A stretch of 35,785 bases of DNA from Martensiomyces pterosporus (lineage: Eukaryota; Kickxellomycota; Kickxellomycetes; Kickxellales; Kickxellaceae): contig MU604015.1 of assembly GCA_025201845.1 (NCBI GenBank), positions 1 to 35,785 of the forward strand. The letters run 5' to 3'. This document shows, one piece after another, positions 1 to 8,495 of the stretch; the first letter of the stretch is position 1; every line of letters begins with the position of its first letter. The notes under the pieces are model-generated. The model searched no databases. It was not told where the DNA came from and saw only the letters and a list, made by a program, of their open reading frames with translations. Position numbers and translations under genes: made by a program.

Positions 1-420
1 GGTGGTGGAGTTGACTTGCACGGACTCTCAGAAGAAGGAGAGGGAGGAGGAGTTGACTCGCATGGGCTAGTCTCTGGTGGTGGTGGCGGAGGAGTTGGCT
101 CGCATGGAGACTCAGAGGATGGAGCTGGTGGGGTAGTTGGTTCACATGGACTACTCTCTGGAGGTGGTGGAGGAGGAGGCGGTGGAGGAGGCGGAGGAGG
201 CGGAGGCGGCGGCGGAGGAGGAGGTGGAGGTGGTGGTGGAGGCGGTGGTGGTGGTGGAGGAGGAGTTGACTCGCATGAGCTAGACTCTGGTGGAGGTGGT
301 GGTGGAGGTGGAGGTGGAGGAGGAGTTGACTCGCATGAGCTAGACTCTGGTGGTGGTGGCGGAGGAGTTGGCGGTGGTGGCGGAGGAGTTGGCGGTGGCG
401 GCGGTGGAGTAGTAGCCGCG
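1..420. repeat. Imperfect GGN/CCN minisatellite encoding polyproline and Cys modules
   Basis: The DNA is almost pure GGT/GGA/GGC triplets (plus-strand view) broken by near-identical blocks such as those at 264-287 and 324-347. It encodes the polyproline/Cys modules of the left-edge secreted protein. The longest uninterrupted GGN run is about 160-262. Length variation between strains is expected from such a tract but cannot be seen here. Confidence 0.75.
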
Positions 421-686
421 TATGGCTGCTCGGATGACGGCTCCTCGCTTCCCTCATAGACATCTGATGGCTCCTCAGACGATGGCTCCTCACTTCCATC
501 GTAGACATCCGACGGCCTCTCGGATGATGGCTCCTCGCTTGAGGGTGTTGATTTTTCGCTAGACCCAGATGGAGAAGTTGAGTAGTTGCCTCGTTTGGCA
601 AGCCCATGGACCTGGGCAACAGGGCTCGTGTAGCCAGCTGCCGCCAAGGCAAGGATCAAGAGGCTAACAGAAAGCGTGAACCTCAT
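1..686 (-). CDS. Secreted Pro/Ser/Cys-repeat wall-type protein (5' part, runs off left edge)
   Basis: An open minus-strand frame runs from ATG 684-686 to the window edge (228 codons seen, no stop). Residues 1-20 form a signal peptide with a hydrophobic core (LLILALAAAG). A Kex2-type Lys-Arg follows at residues 31-32. Then comes an acidic Ser/Glu/Pro segment with a 15-residue unit repeated about 2.5 times (SSEEPSDVYEGSEEP type; DNA about 420-545), and then long proline runs interrupted by a short Cys module of the form E-S-S-S-C-E-S-T-P. Cys codons of this module lie at 333, 273, 144, 102, 60 and 18. The composition is that of a hydroxyproline-rich or mucin-like extracellular wall protein. No catalytic domain is visible and the C-terminus is missing, so the function is inferred from composition only. 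The plus-strand Gly-rich reading of the same DNA is a shadow. Confidence 0.72.
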   Translation of the reverse strand, partial: MRFTLSVSLLILALAAAGYTSPVAQVHGLAKRGNYSTSPSGSSEKSTPSSEEPSSERPSDVYDGSEEPSSEEPSDVYEGSEEPSSEQPYAATTPPPPPPTPPPPPPTPPPPPPESSSCESTPPPPPPPPPPPPESSSCESTPPPPPPPPPPPPPPPPPPPPPPPPPPPPPPPPPPPESSPCEPTTPPAPSSESPCEPTPPPPPPETSPCESTPPPSPSSESPCKSTPP

Positions 687-1742
687 CTTCGAATTCCGAT
701 GTCAAGCAAAACAAAAAGCTATTCCAGTAGGTGGCTGGCGGCAGCGACGGATCAATATCAACGCAAAGAGGGTATGGCAAATGTGCTGGGTGCTGTGTTT
801 ATAATAGTGCCAACTTATTCAGCAGCAGGCGGTAAACAAGTGCCAGGGATGGGATGCTTGGTGAATAGCTGATGATATTGTATGGATCAAAAGCGCTTGG
901 GTCCTAGTGCGAAACAGACTTGTTTGCTCAGCGGCGATTTCAGAAGGCGAGGCTTAGGCGTGGATATCTCTGGGATGTTGAGGCCTGAAGTGGTAAGGGT
1001 AGTATGGAATCGGTTTCTGGAGGGACATATAGGCATTTATAGCAACTCCAGCAGCAGCCACCGCTGGGTAACGAGGTGCATCTTGAGATGGATGCAAAGC
1101 ACAGGCAGCAAGAAACTGAAGAGTGCAAGAAACAGCTGAAATGGAAAAATGGAGTGTGCATGCTGAGCCGTTGAACAGTGCTCGTGCTGCTTCGGAGCAA
1201 TGTAGTACTGCTGCATGCACGCGTCGTGGAATATAGAGCGCGCGTTGCTTGCCGCGTGTGCTCTGTAGTATTTCTGCTCTCTTTTGTGCTAAATTAGCCA
1301 CACGTGTAGTCCAGAATATAGCGCGGAGTGCACTGGTATCTGGCGGTAGCAGGCTATTGTGTGGAGAAGTTAGCAGAGTGGCAGATGCACACGATCCCCA
1401 AAAGGCAGGCCCACTTGCACACCTGGCCCTTCTTTTGATCGCGCCGTATCGGTAGATATGCGCCGAATTTCTGGCCACAAGACCGCATGCAGCAATAGGG
1501 GGCGGCATATGCTGAGCAATACGTTTTGCACCCTGTGTTGCCAGTAAGGACAGGCAAGGTAGCGGCACAGTGCGGTTGTATTGAGGAATCCACAGCACCT
1601 GCAGCGGCAGCTGCAGATGGGATATTCTGGGACATTCTAGCAGAAGCAAGCGTCGTGTCCCATGTGGCTAAAGAAGGAGGATGGAGATACCACACTGCGT
1701 TTATTAGCGTTTCTGGCAAGCACGCCTAAAGGCCAAAGTACA
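687..1742. other. Intergenic region with TATA-like promoter of the secreted protein
   Basis: About 1.06 kb lies upstream of the left-edge secreted gene and downstream of the Gemin2 stop. A minus-strand TATAAA (798-803) lies about 112 bases upstream of the secreted gene's ATG and could be its core promoter. Several open frames of 65-230 codons occur on both strands, but they are Cys/Ser-rich, overlap one another and show no domain. I treat them as chance. No RNA gene seen. Confidence 0.4.
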
Positions 1743-2501
1743 CTACTCCAAGTCTCTCTGCAGGTAGCCCCTAGTTACGGATGCGATCAAGATGTTCAGC
1801 GCGGCAATCTCGTTGCTGCGATACCGCTCCACGCTACTGTTCTCTTGGTGTTGCTGGCCGATGAGCAGGCGGATCTTTCTGAGCCTTCGGCACAATTCAC
1901 GCAGCGCATGGGTATCCTCGTGGTCCAAGAGGCCGTCGAGTTTGAGGATTAGGTACCAGAGCCACACCCCTTCCTGCCGCCGCAGCTTGTCTGTAGCCAT
2001 CCATGTTGTCATGCACTTTATTAGTCGCATCGCCATACTTTGATCGATTGTTGCTAGTGCGTTTAGCATCGCTCTATTGGTGGGTGAGTTGCCGCTGGCC
2101 TCGTAGCAAAACGACTTCCACTCCCTGACCTGTCCGCTTTCCGGGACTCTGAAATCAACAGAAACAACCGTTTGCTCGATCAGCGACTTGAATTTGGCGC
2201 GCTGTTGGTGGAAATACTGTGCAAAGCTGTCTAGCCACTCGTCCGAGGGCCTCACAGCGTCAGGCAGCTGCTGTACCTGTGCGCCATCGCTGGCTTCCAT
2301 GAGTCTCTGTGTGGTCGCCTGAAGCAGCAAGTGGCGGTCCTTGGCGATGCTTACTTTCGGTATCGATCCCGACTCCATCATTACGCGAAGCATGTATTGC
2401 TCGCCGCTTTCTGGCTCCTGCGAAAGATCACCGAGTGTCACAGAGTCCGAGATGGGGAGTGCACCACGCATCCCGTAGTTTGTCCTTGAGTGCTGTTCCA
2501 T
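1743..2501 (-). CDS. GEMIN2: Gemin2/SIP1-type SMN-complex protein
   Basis: A 252-residue protein starting at ATG 2499-2501. The family signature is at residues 182-218: a Trp-rich helix (GVWLWYLILKLDGLL) followed by the charged LRELCRRLRKIRLLI helix. The N-terminal half has the Gemin2-like WLDSFAQYF segment. Gemin2 holds the Sm protein pentamer during SMN-dependent assembly of spliceosomal snRNPs in the cytoplasm. Length is close to the animal protein (about 280). It is divergent from UTP11, with 341 bases between the two start codons. Assignment rests on recalled family motifs; no SMN gene is in the window. Confidence 0.82.
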   Translation of the reverse strand: MEQHSRTNYGMRGALPISDSVTLGDLSQEPESGEQYMLRVMMESGSIPKVSIAKDRHLLLQATTQRLMEASDGAQVQQLPDAVRPSDEWLDSFAQYFHQQRAKFKSLIEQTVVSVDFRVPESGQVREWKSFCYEASGNSPTNRAMLNALATIDQSMAMRLIKCMTTWMATDKLRRQEGVWLWYLILKLDGLLDHEDTHALRELCRRLRKIRLLIGQQHQENSSVERYRSNEIAALNILIASVTRGYLQRDLE

Positions 2502-2842
2502 TCCAAGGTCTAAAATACAGATCTTTGTTTTTTTTTTTAAAAAAAAGTTCCAGTGTGCGTGGCAGCCAGCGCTTCCCCGACTTGTCCATGCAGCATGGGC
2601 GCTTGATGGGCTGTGTCTGCTCGCACAGCAAATTATGTGTAGCCATCAGACTGCGAGCAGGCTCGGTTCCCGCTGGAATGGCGGCTCGGGAATTGCGAGC
2701 CGCTAACGTGCCAATCGAGTGAAAAAAAAAATCCTGTCCATGTTTTTCTTTTCCTTGCTTTGTCAATTCACTCTCTCTCCTGTAAATTTGGTGCTTGTAT
2801 CTCTGCGACCCACCCTTATTAAGACAAAACACACACACAGCC
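2502..2842. promoter_or_regulatory. Bidirectional promoter Gemin2/UTP11 with poly(dA:dT) tract
   Basis: These 341 bases separate the divergent start codons. A T11 run (2528-2538) followed directly by A8 (2539-2546) forms a poly(dA:dT) block, a sequence class known to exclude nucleosomes at fungal promoters. It lies 27 bases from the Gemin2 ATG and so may also be in its leader. A second A9-10 tract is at about 2721-2730. No clear TATA box. Confidence 0.5.
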
Positions 2843-3592
2843 ATGGTTTCTTCGCTGAAAAAGTTCGCTCCGCGCCGCGAGCACAAGGAGCGTGGGCAAA
2901 TCACAGGGCGCAAGCGGCTTGGGTTGCTTGAGAAACACAAGGACTATGTTCTGCGTGCACGGGATTATAACGAGAAGCAACGACAGCTGAAGCGGCTCCG
3001 CGAGCGTGCTCAGGCTCGCAATCCAGACGAGTTTTACTTCAACATGGAGAGGGCGCAGATGAAGGATGGACAGCACATCGAGGAGCGCAACGAGATTATC
3101 TCGCCCGAAATGCAGCGCCTAATGGACACTCAGGACATCACGTATGTCAAGACACAGAGAGACATCAACCGGCGGAAGATCGAGAAGCTCAAGAGCTCGC
3201 TGCATATCCTGGATCAGCCACTCAGCGGCGGTGAGCCCAAGCACACGGTCTTTGTCGACAATGATGCGCAAGTGGAGAACTTTGATGCTGCGAAACACTT
3301 CAACACTCTGCCTGAGTTTGTCAAGAGAGCGTATAACAGGCCAACGGTGGAGGCTTTGGAGAAGGAGGAGATTGTGAGACCAAGCAACCAGACGCTGAAG
3401 AAGGCATCCAGGGCCAGAGATGCGACGCTGCGTGAGCTGAAGGATCGGCTGGAGCGCGAGGAGCAGCTGAAGAGGGCCGAGTCCGAGATGCTTATCCGTA
3501 GGGCTCTGAAGAGCAAGGGCGAAAAGAAGAAGGTTGGCACTGACCGGCTGGGCCTGGCTGTGTATAAATGGAAAGCCGAGCGCAAGAAGTGA
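2843..3592 (+). CDS. UTP11: UTP11, U3 snoRNA-associated SSU processome protein
   Basis: 249 residues. The start is set at ATG 2843 (gccATGG context) because homology begins there: basic N-terminus, then KERGQITGRKRLGLLEKHKDY, the NPDEFYFNM block and a MDTQDITYVKTQR block, all typical of Utp11. The open frame extends further upstream but that extension lacks family similarity. The protein is Lys/Arg/Glu-rich and largely helical. Utp11 is a component of the nucleolar small-subunit processome needed for early 18S rRNA processing. Length matches the family (about 250). Frame is intact and intronless. Confidence 0.95.
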   Translation: MVSSLKKFAPRREHKERGQITGRKRLGLLEKHKDYVLRARDYNEKQRQLKRLRERAQARNPDEFYFNMERAQMKDGQHIEERNEIISPEMQRLMDTQDITYVKTQRDINRRKIEKLKSSLHILDQPLSGGEPKHTVFVDNDAQVENFDAAKHFNTLPEFVKRAYNRPTVEALEKEEIVRPSNQTLKKASRARDATLRELKDRLEREEQLKRAESEMLIRRALKSKGEKKKVGTDRLGLAVYKWKAERKK

Positions 3593-4414
3593 GTGTCTTT
3601 TTTTTTTTGGCATTTTGTTGTTTGTGCATGGCGGTAACTGGTGGTAATAAACGAGCTGTCATCGCTAATAGCTGCCGGACAAAGGGTGTGTTGGTAATTT
3701 CGATATTCTGTGTGCTAGCACTAGCGTGCTTGTGTAGTAAACATGGGTATCACCACAATCATCACCACAGCTGCTGATGCCGTTCGTGCTTCTGTGTGAG
3801 CGACGGTGGGACCTGTAGCCTGCTTGGTCTCCTCCCTTCGCCTACGTTGAGTTACATGAGTAGGAGACGCAGATCCAGCGTGAATGAGGATAGCATGCAC
3901 AAGCACAGCGTGGGCAAACGTGCGTGTGGATGATCCTAAATGATGCAAGCAGGGATATGCGTGCCCAACCATGCAGCCCAGGTATATCGCTCCATACTCG
4001 CTGCCAACCACACTGCAGCATGCTTTATGCTGCCTTTCCTACACTAAAAGGACGGCCACAGCCACCACATCTGTCGGACTCATTGTGGCCCTGGGGATGG
4101 GAGACCAAGTGCGCTTGCCGCCATTCTCTCCTGAGCCGCTACGGTTGTTTTCAGAATCTCCTTGTTTCTGCTGCTTCCTATTCTCGTTTCACGCTTCCCA
4201 GGTTTGTTCACATTGTTGGTGCTATCTTGCCACCAACGCCCCTGCCCCAAGAGCTCTGTTTTGACAATACCTGGCTCTTGGCACTATTCCTCCGCTCACT
4301 CGTTCTTTACTTGCTAGCGCTTGCATCCTCTGCAAAAGCATCCCACCTTCTAATTCGCCTGGACGTCGCTTCCTTACTCAAACAGCATATTCGCTCCTGA
4401 AGACGCATATCCAA
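3593..4414. other. UTP11 3' region and upstream region of the secreted cyclase gene
   Basis: About 820 bases. The first part is the UTP11 3' UTR with its AATAAA. The rest is pyrimidine-rich toward 4130-4400, as expected of a fungal 5' leader. Small overlapping frames on both strands (for example 3971-4264) show no domain. No RNA gene or repeat family recognised. Confidence 0.4.
3646..3651 (+). terminator. AATAAA poly(A) signal of UTP11
   Basis: A canonical AATAAA lies 54 bases after the UTP11 stop, preceded by a T-rich stretch at 3598-3608. Confidence 0.55.
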
Positions 4415-5536
4415 ATGATGCGCCGTGTCCTTTTGAGCATGGCAGCAGCAGGGTTGCTGGTGCTGACGAGCATGCAGGTGCTCGCCGTGCCAGCAGCAAG
4501 TGGACCGTCCGAAACTGCAACAGCGGATGCTCACGCGTACAAGCAACTCACCAAGCCATATAGGATTCCTCGTCCCGCAAGCTTGCCAGGTAAGCGTGCC
4601 CCGCCCAGCGACCCACCCAGGCCTCCCAATACGCCGCACGCTGCAAGGCCCGCACCTCCCACGAACAGCCAGAACCGTGCAGCACCAGCCGGCCAGGGCA
4701 CCAGTGGGGACATGCTCTGGCACTTGTACAACCTCGTGCTTTCGCACTCTAGATACATTGACCTAACACACACCATCCGTCCCGACATGCCTATCTGGCG
4801 CGAGTTTGGCAACATCACATTCAGCCAGGCTGTGCACAAGGACACGGGCGAGCCGTTTACGTACGAAAAGGACCTGTTTGTAGCCAATGCGTACAAGCTG
4901 ACCACCGACCAGATGGGCACGCAGCTTGATGCACCTGCACACTTCAATCCATACTATGCTGCTGCTGACGAGATTCCCCCGACCTTTGCCCTGCGCAAGC
5001 TGGTTGTCATTGACATGTCCGAGAAGGTGAGGCGCAATAGCTCTTATGCGCTGTCAGTCCAGGACGTTTTGGACTGGGAAATCGAGCACGGCACGGTGCC
5101 AAGCGGGTCAGTGGTGTTTGTGCGGTCGGACTGGTCCAAGGCGTGGCCCCATGTCGATACAGACGTGTTTCCGCAGGTGCATCTGGATACTGTGCAGTTT
5201 CTGCACCTGAACCGCTCAATCCTGTTCCATGGCCACGAGCCGCTGGATACGGACATGACGCCGCGGTTTGACTCGGAACGCTGGCTGCTATCGCACGGGT
5301 ACGCGCAGGCCGAGGGCATCACCAACCTCGACCAGGTGGCTCCAACCGGGTGCCTGCTGAGCACAGGGTTCCCCAAGTTTGCTGGCGGCACAGGAAACTA
5401 CGTTAGATACGTAGCCATCTGCCCTCCCGAATGGAAAAGCGGCTTGACACCTGGCTCGGTCGATGAGGCGCCGCTTGCCAAGTATAATTCGCCATTGGAG
5501 TGGAATGAGCAAAAGGGATGCCGCTCACGCAGCTAG
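4415..5536 (+). CDS. Secreted cyclase-family (kynurenine-formamidase-like) protein with variant metal motif
   Basis: 373 residues. The N-terminus MMRRVLLSMAAAGLLVLTSM with an Ala-rich cleavage region near 23-30 is a signal peptide. Residues about 55-100 are a Pro-rich linker. The cyclase fold (PF04199 family) starts near residue 112 with YIDLTHTIRPDMPIW. The family motif HxGTHxDxPxH appears as QMGTQLDAPAH at 166-176: both leading histidines are Gln, while the Asp and final His are kept. Later family blocks are a GSVVFVRSDWS strand and a C-terminal GITNLDQVAPTGC segment. Relatives hydrolyse amides or cyclic substrates (arylformamidase, isatin hydrolase) using divalent metal. With two ligands replaced, activity and substrate are uncertain. 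Convergent with the small gene at 5696-6022. Extracellular or secretory-pathway location is inferred. Confidence 0.8.
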   Translation: MMRRVLLSMAAAGLLVLTSMQVLAVPAASGPSETATADAHAYKQLTKPYRIPRPASLPGKRAPPSDPPRPPNTPHAARPAPPTNSQNRAAPAGQGTSGDMLWHLYNLVLSHSRYIDLTHTIRPDMPIWREFGNITFSQAVHKDTGEPFTYEKDLFVANAYKLTTDQMGTQLDAPAHFNPYYAAADEIPPTFALRKLVVIDMSEKVRRNSSYALSVQDVLDWEIEHGTVPSGSVVFVRSDWSKAWPHVDTDVFPQVHLDTVQFLHLNRSILFHGHEPLDTDMTPRFDSERWLLSHGYAQAEGITNLDQVAPTGCLLSTGFPKFAGGTGNYVRYVAICPPEWKSGLTPGSVDEAPLAKYNSPLEWNEQKGCRSRS

Positions 5537-5695
5537 TAAAGATGGCACCTACAACGCCCCCTCCATTTTCCTTTTTGGTCGCTGCGTTGGCTAATTTCTG
5601 ACACAGCACTTGTGCATTCTTCGAGTGTATGTAATACCATTCAGGAGATATACGCCGGCAAATGGCTTTAAGAAGAGAAAAGCAGCGTGTGCTCG

Positions 5696-6022
5696 CTAGG
5701 CTTGTGCGGTAGGTGGCTGCTGCTGCTGCTGCTGGTGGATTTGTGCCAGTCGCCTGTAGAATTCGCGGTGTATAGGTTGGCAATGACCGTCGTGGTAGAG
5801 AAGACGCGCGATATGGAGAACCGACATCAGCCTGTAGTACCTCTCGCTCTGCCGCGGAAACCCGCCTTGGCTATATATCTCGACTTCGCTGGAGATGTGC
5901 CGCTCAAGTTTTCCTACATCGATCTGCGCTATGCCACCACGAACAGTTGCTGGTGCTGATGGCTGCTGTAGCTGCTGCTCTTGCTGAAGTTGCTGCTGTG
6001 TAATGCCATCTACCTCGGACAT
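5696..6022 (-). CDS. Small Q-rich protein, unrecognised
   Basis: 108 residues from ATG 6020-6022 to TAG 5696-5698. The N-terminus (residues about 9-22) is Gln/Glu/Leu-rich. A central, probably helical block (KLERHISSEVEIYSQG, then a Tyr/Arg/Leu-rich stretch to FYRRLAQIH) is followed by a poly-Gln tail encoded by a CTG/TGC microsatellite (about 5713-5732). An upstream in-frame ATG at 6151 exists, but its 43-codon extension is low in coding character. The amphipathic core flanked by Q tracts resembles small subunits of transcription complexes, but no family is recognised. A further exon cannot be excluded. Divergent from DUS4, about 1 kb away. Confidence 0.5.
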   Translation of the reverse strand: MSEVDGITQQQLQQEQQLQQPSAPATVRGGIAQIDVGKLERHISSEVEIYSQGGFPRQSERYYRLMSVLHIARLLYHDGHCQPIHREFYRRLAQIHQQQQQQPPTAQA

Positions 6023-7066
6023 TTTATAGGTTCCTTGAATGGAAAGCACGCTAGTAGCTGTGTCTATGCCAACAAAGGCGGGCGAATGTGTGTGTGCGCG
6101 CGTGCGTGATTCGGGGGGGGGGGTATTGATTGCAGCCCAGGTGTACAGCAAAGCCAGAACGCGAATGTGTATTAATTGGTGTTGCTACAGGCACTTCTAT
6201 AACTAGTAGAATAAAACAAACAAAGCAGGTGGTGCTGTGGACACTCGCGGAGGCAAGGCTTGGTGGAGGGGCGAGGAAAGGAGAGGGAAAAGTAAGGAGG
6301 CGGGCAGATGAATGGCGGCTTTCGCTGACAACCAGCAAGCGGAAACGACGCTTTTCCAACCACAGCCTGCAGCCCCCATCCACGCTTGCACAAGCCTCGC
6401 CCCGTCTCTTCGCTCTTGGCCTGGACTTCTTTGGCTTGTCCAGTGCGTGGGCGAGTGGGCGAGTGGGCGAGTGGGCGAGGGAAAAGGGTGCCAGCAGAAG
6501 AGAATTCTAATTGACCGAGCAGCAGGGCCACCTGCCATTCGCTGCCCTCCTTCTTTCTTTGGAGTGCTTCTTGCGTCATAGAGTATCCGCTAGCTACGTC
6601 ACGATGGGTTGTCCTGGGAACCACGGCCAGCAGCAGCCCTCCTTATGTCATAAATACGAATGATGCTGCAGCTGCCAGAAATAAACCTGAATCCCTTGCC
6701 GCTTTCCAGCAGGAGGCAGCAGCACAATGAAGCACCGCTGCCCCCTCACTGCATTACTGCGTGCATGATGTCGCTTGGATCGCAGCCCGACCACCGCCAC
6801 GTCCACCGTGGCGCGGGTCCCGCCTGCACACGATGGCCCCTCCTCTTCCATGCCTAAACAGCGTGGTGCGAGCCGCCTACACAGACACACCGGCGCACAA
6901 GCGAAAGCACATCAGCACAAACACAAGCACATCTGGCGTGCCACGTGGAAGTCCCATTTATGCTTGTGCTTGTTTTGTGTATGTGCTTCCAGGCATATGC
7001 ATAGAGCGCCGGGAAGCCGCTGGCTCTATCCTTTGCTTTTTTTTTTTTTGAGAGAGATTATAAACA
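6023..7066. other. Divergent intergenic region between small Q-rich gene and DUS4
   Basis: 1.04 kb. It holds a G11 homopolymer (6113-6123), a four-copy 8-bp tandem repeat (6447-6478), an E-box-like CACGTG near 6942-6947, and a T-rich tract (about 7037-7049) just before the DUS4 ATG. Overlapping open frames on both strands at 6051-6624 and 6648-7110 are mutually exclusive, low-complexity and without domains; I do not call them genes. Confidence 0.4.
6447..6478. repeat. 8-bp tandem repeat (GTGGGCGA x4)
   Basis: Four perfect head-to-tail copies of GTGGGCGA at 6447, 6455, 6463 and 6471. They lie in non-coding DNA between divergent genes. Confidence 0.9.
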
Positions 7067-8002
7067 ATGGTATATCAAAACAGGCGGCAGTCGATCTTGC
7101 AGCTGTTTGAGGACAAGCCGCGGCTCAACGTGTGTGCGCCCATGGTCCGGTACTCCAAGGGCGCTTTTCGCGAAGTGCTGCGGGACTATAACGTGGATAT
7201 TGCGTACACACCAATGATTCTGGCCGACGTTTTCAAGTCAAGCGAATTCGCACGCGACGACTATACAACCAACGACACAGACAGCCCCGTCGTTGTGCAA
7301 TTCGCGGCACACGACCCTGCTGACCTGGCAAGTGCTGCGCAGCTCGTTGCGCCTTATGTGGATGGTATTGATCTGAACTGTGGATGCCCGCAAAAGTGGG
7401 CGCTCAAGGAAAAGATTGGTGCCTACTTGTCGGACAAGCCCGAAACGGTGCATGAAATGGTCAAAGCGGTCAGGTCTGTGGTCAGCACGCCGTGCTCTGT
7501 CAAGATCCGCAAGCACCCTACAGACACCCGGGTCACCGTAGAGCTTGTGAGACGAGCGCAGATGATGGGCGTTGATTGGATCACTATCCATGGACGCACG
7601 CGGCACCAGAGGAGCACAGAGCCCATTGATTACGACATCATCAGACTGGTCAAGGAGTCGGTGTCGGTGCCTGTACTCGCTAACGGCGGCGTTTTTTCGC
7701 TGGAGGATGCCGAGGAGATGTACGAAAAGACAGGTGTCGATGGCGTCATGTCGGCCAGAGGACTGCTGCAGAACCCGGCGTTTTTTGCTGGCTACACACA
7801 TACACCGCTTGAGTGTGTAGAAAAGTATGTGAACCGTGCGCTGGCATACGGCACGCCAACATTCATCTTCCACCACCATATCATGTTTATGATGGAGAGC
7901 CTGATGAGCAACGTCGAGAGAAAGACGTTCAACTGCCTGTCCTCGGTGCCTGCTATTCTAGACCATCTCAGCCATTACTATGGCATCCAGTGTGCCTTAT
8001 AA
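7067..8002 (+). CDS. DUS4: DUS4, tRNA dihydrouridine(20a/20b) synthase
   Basis: 311 residues, starting at ATG 7067 (aacaATGG). The Dus TIM-barrel begins with NVCAPMVRYSKGAFR, the flavin-binding loop in the form typical of the Dus4 subfamily. Catalytic Cys107 lies in GIDLNCGCPQKWA. A TIHGRT block (about 175-181), VPVLANGGV and a GVMSARGLLQNP phosphate-binding segment follow. The protein reduces uridines at positions 20a/20b of the tRNA D-loop with FMN and NAD(P)H. Length fits DUS4L (about 315). The APMVRYSK and C-terminal FHHHIMFMME segments favour Dus4 over Dus1. Intronless. Confidence 0.93.
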   Translation: MVYQNRRQSILQLFEDKPRLNVCAPMVRYSKGAFREVLRDYNVDIAYTPMILADVFKSSEFARDDYTTNDTDSPVVVQFAAHDPADLASAAQLVAPYVDGIDLNCGCPQKWALKEKIGAYLSDKPETVHEMVKAVRSVVSTPCSVKIRKHPTDTRVTVELVRRAQMMGVDWITIHGRTRHQRSTEPIDYDIIRLVKESVSVPVLANGGVFSLEDAEEMYEKTGVDGVMSARGLLQNPAFFAGYTHTPLECVEKYVNRALAYGTPTFIFHHHIMFMMESLMSNVERKTFNCLSSVPAILDHLSHYYGIQCAL

Positions 8003-8495
8003 CAAGCCGCAGCCGTTCAGACAGCCCCTTGGTCGGCGAGTAGAGCAGATCCATCTACTCGTGCTGCCAATTAGTGCCAAGCTGTGTGCCTGTGTTGTCC
8101 GCGCCCTGCTCTAGCCAGCAATGGCCACGGGCGTTCGCCTGCCACTGCAGAAAAAGTGGCGACGCCAGCCAATCAGGTGACTTGCAGGTCAAATTTTGTT
8201 TTTCTTCATGGCGGCCGCAAGAGAAAAAGCGCTGCTGTGAAAAGGGCGAGTGCCCCACCTTGCGCGGCTCTTTCTCCCTTGCGTCTTCCAAACTCCAAAA
8301 GCTGTTTTTTTTTTCTCACCTTGCGTGTTTTATTCCCTTGACTCGAATCCAGCTTTCTTCTTTCTCCGCACTATCCCCTTTGGCCCGGATTTGCTGTCGG
8401 ACTCGCTGCTGACTTGAAAGGATTTGCGCGTAATCTCGTCTGCCTTCAAAATAAACCAGCAAAGCCCTTGTTTGCTTTAGCTTTACATTTGAGCA
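8003..8495. other. DUS4 3' region / PCF11 promoter
   Basis: 493 bases. A T-tract (8304-8314) and a pyrimidine-rich stretch (8330-8400) precede the PCF11 ATG. An AATAAA occurs at about 8449. No gene or RNA recognised. Confidence 0.4.

Noticed and set aside
16..459. Plus-strand Gly-rich open frame
   Set aside because: It is the complement of the proline-rich minus-strand gene, which has a signal peptide, a Kex2-like site and Cys modules. The Gly frame begins inside repeats and has no such features.
954..1649. 231-codon minus-strand frame between the secreted gene and Gemin2
   Set aside because: Cys/Ala/Ser-rich with no domain, overlapped by other open frames on both strands; composition fits chance in GC-leaning DNA.
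2640..2705. Possible tRNA-like stem-loops before UTP11
   Set aside because: A GGTTCCCG stretch resembles a T-loop, but no complete cloverleaf or acceptor stem could be built. No tRNA was found in the window.
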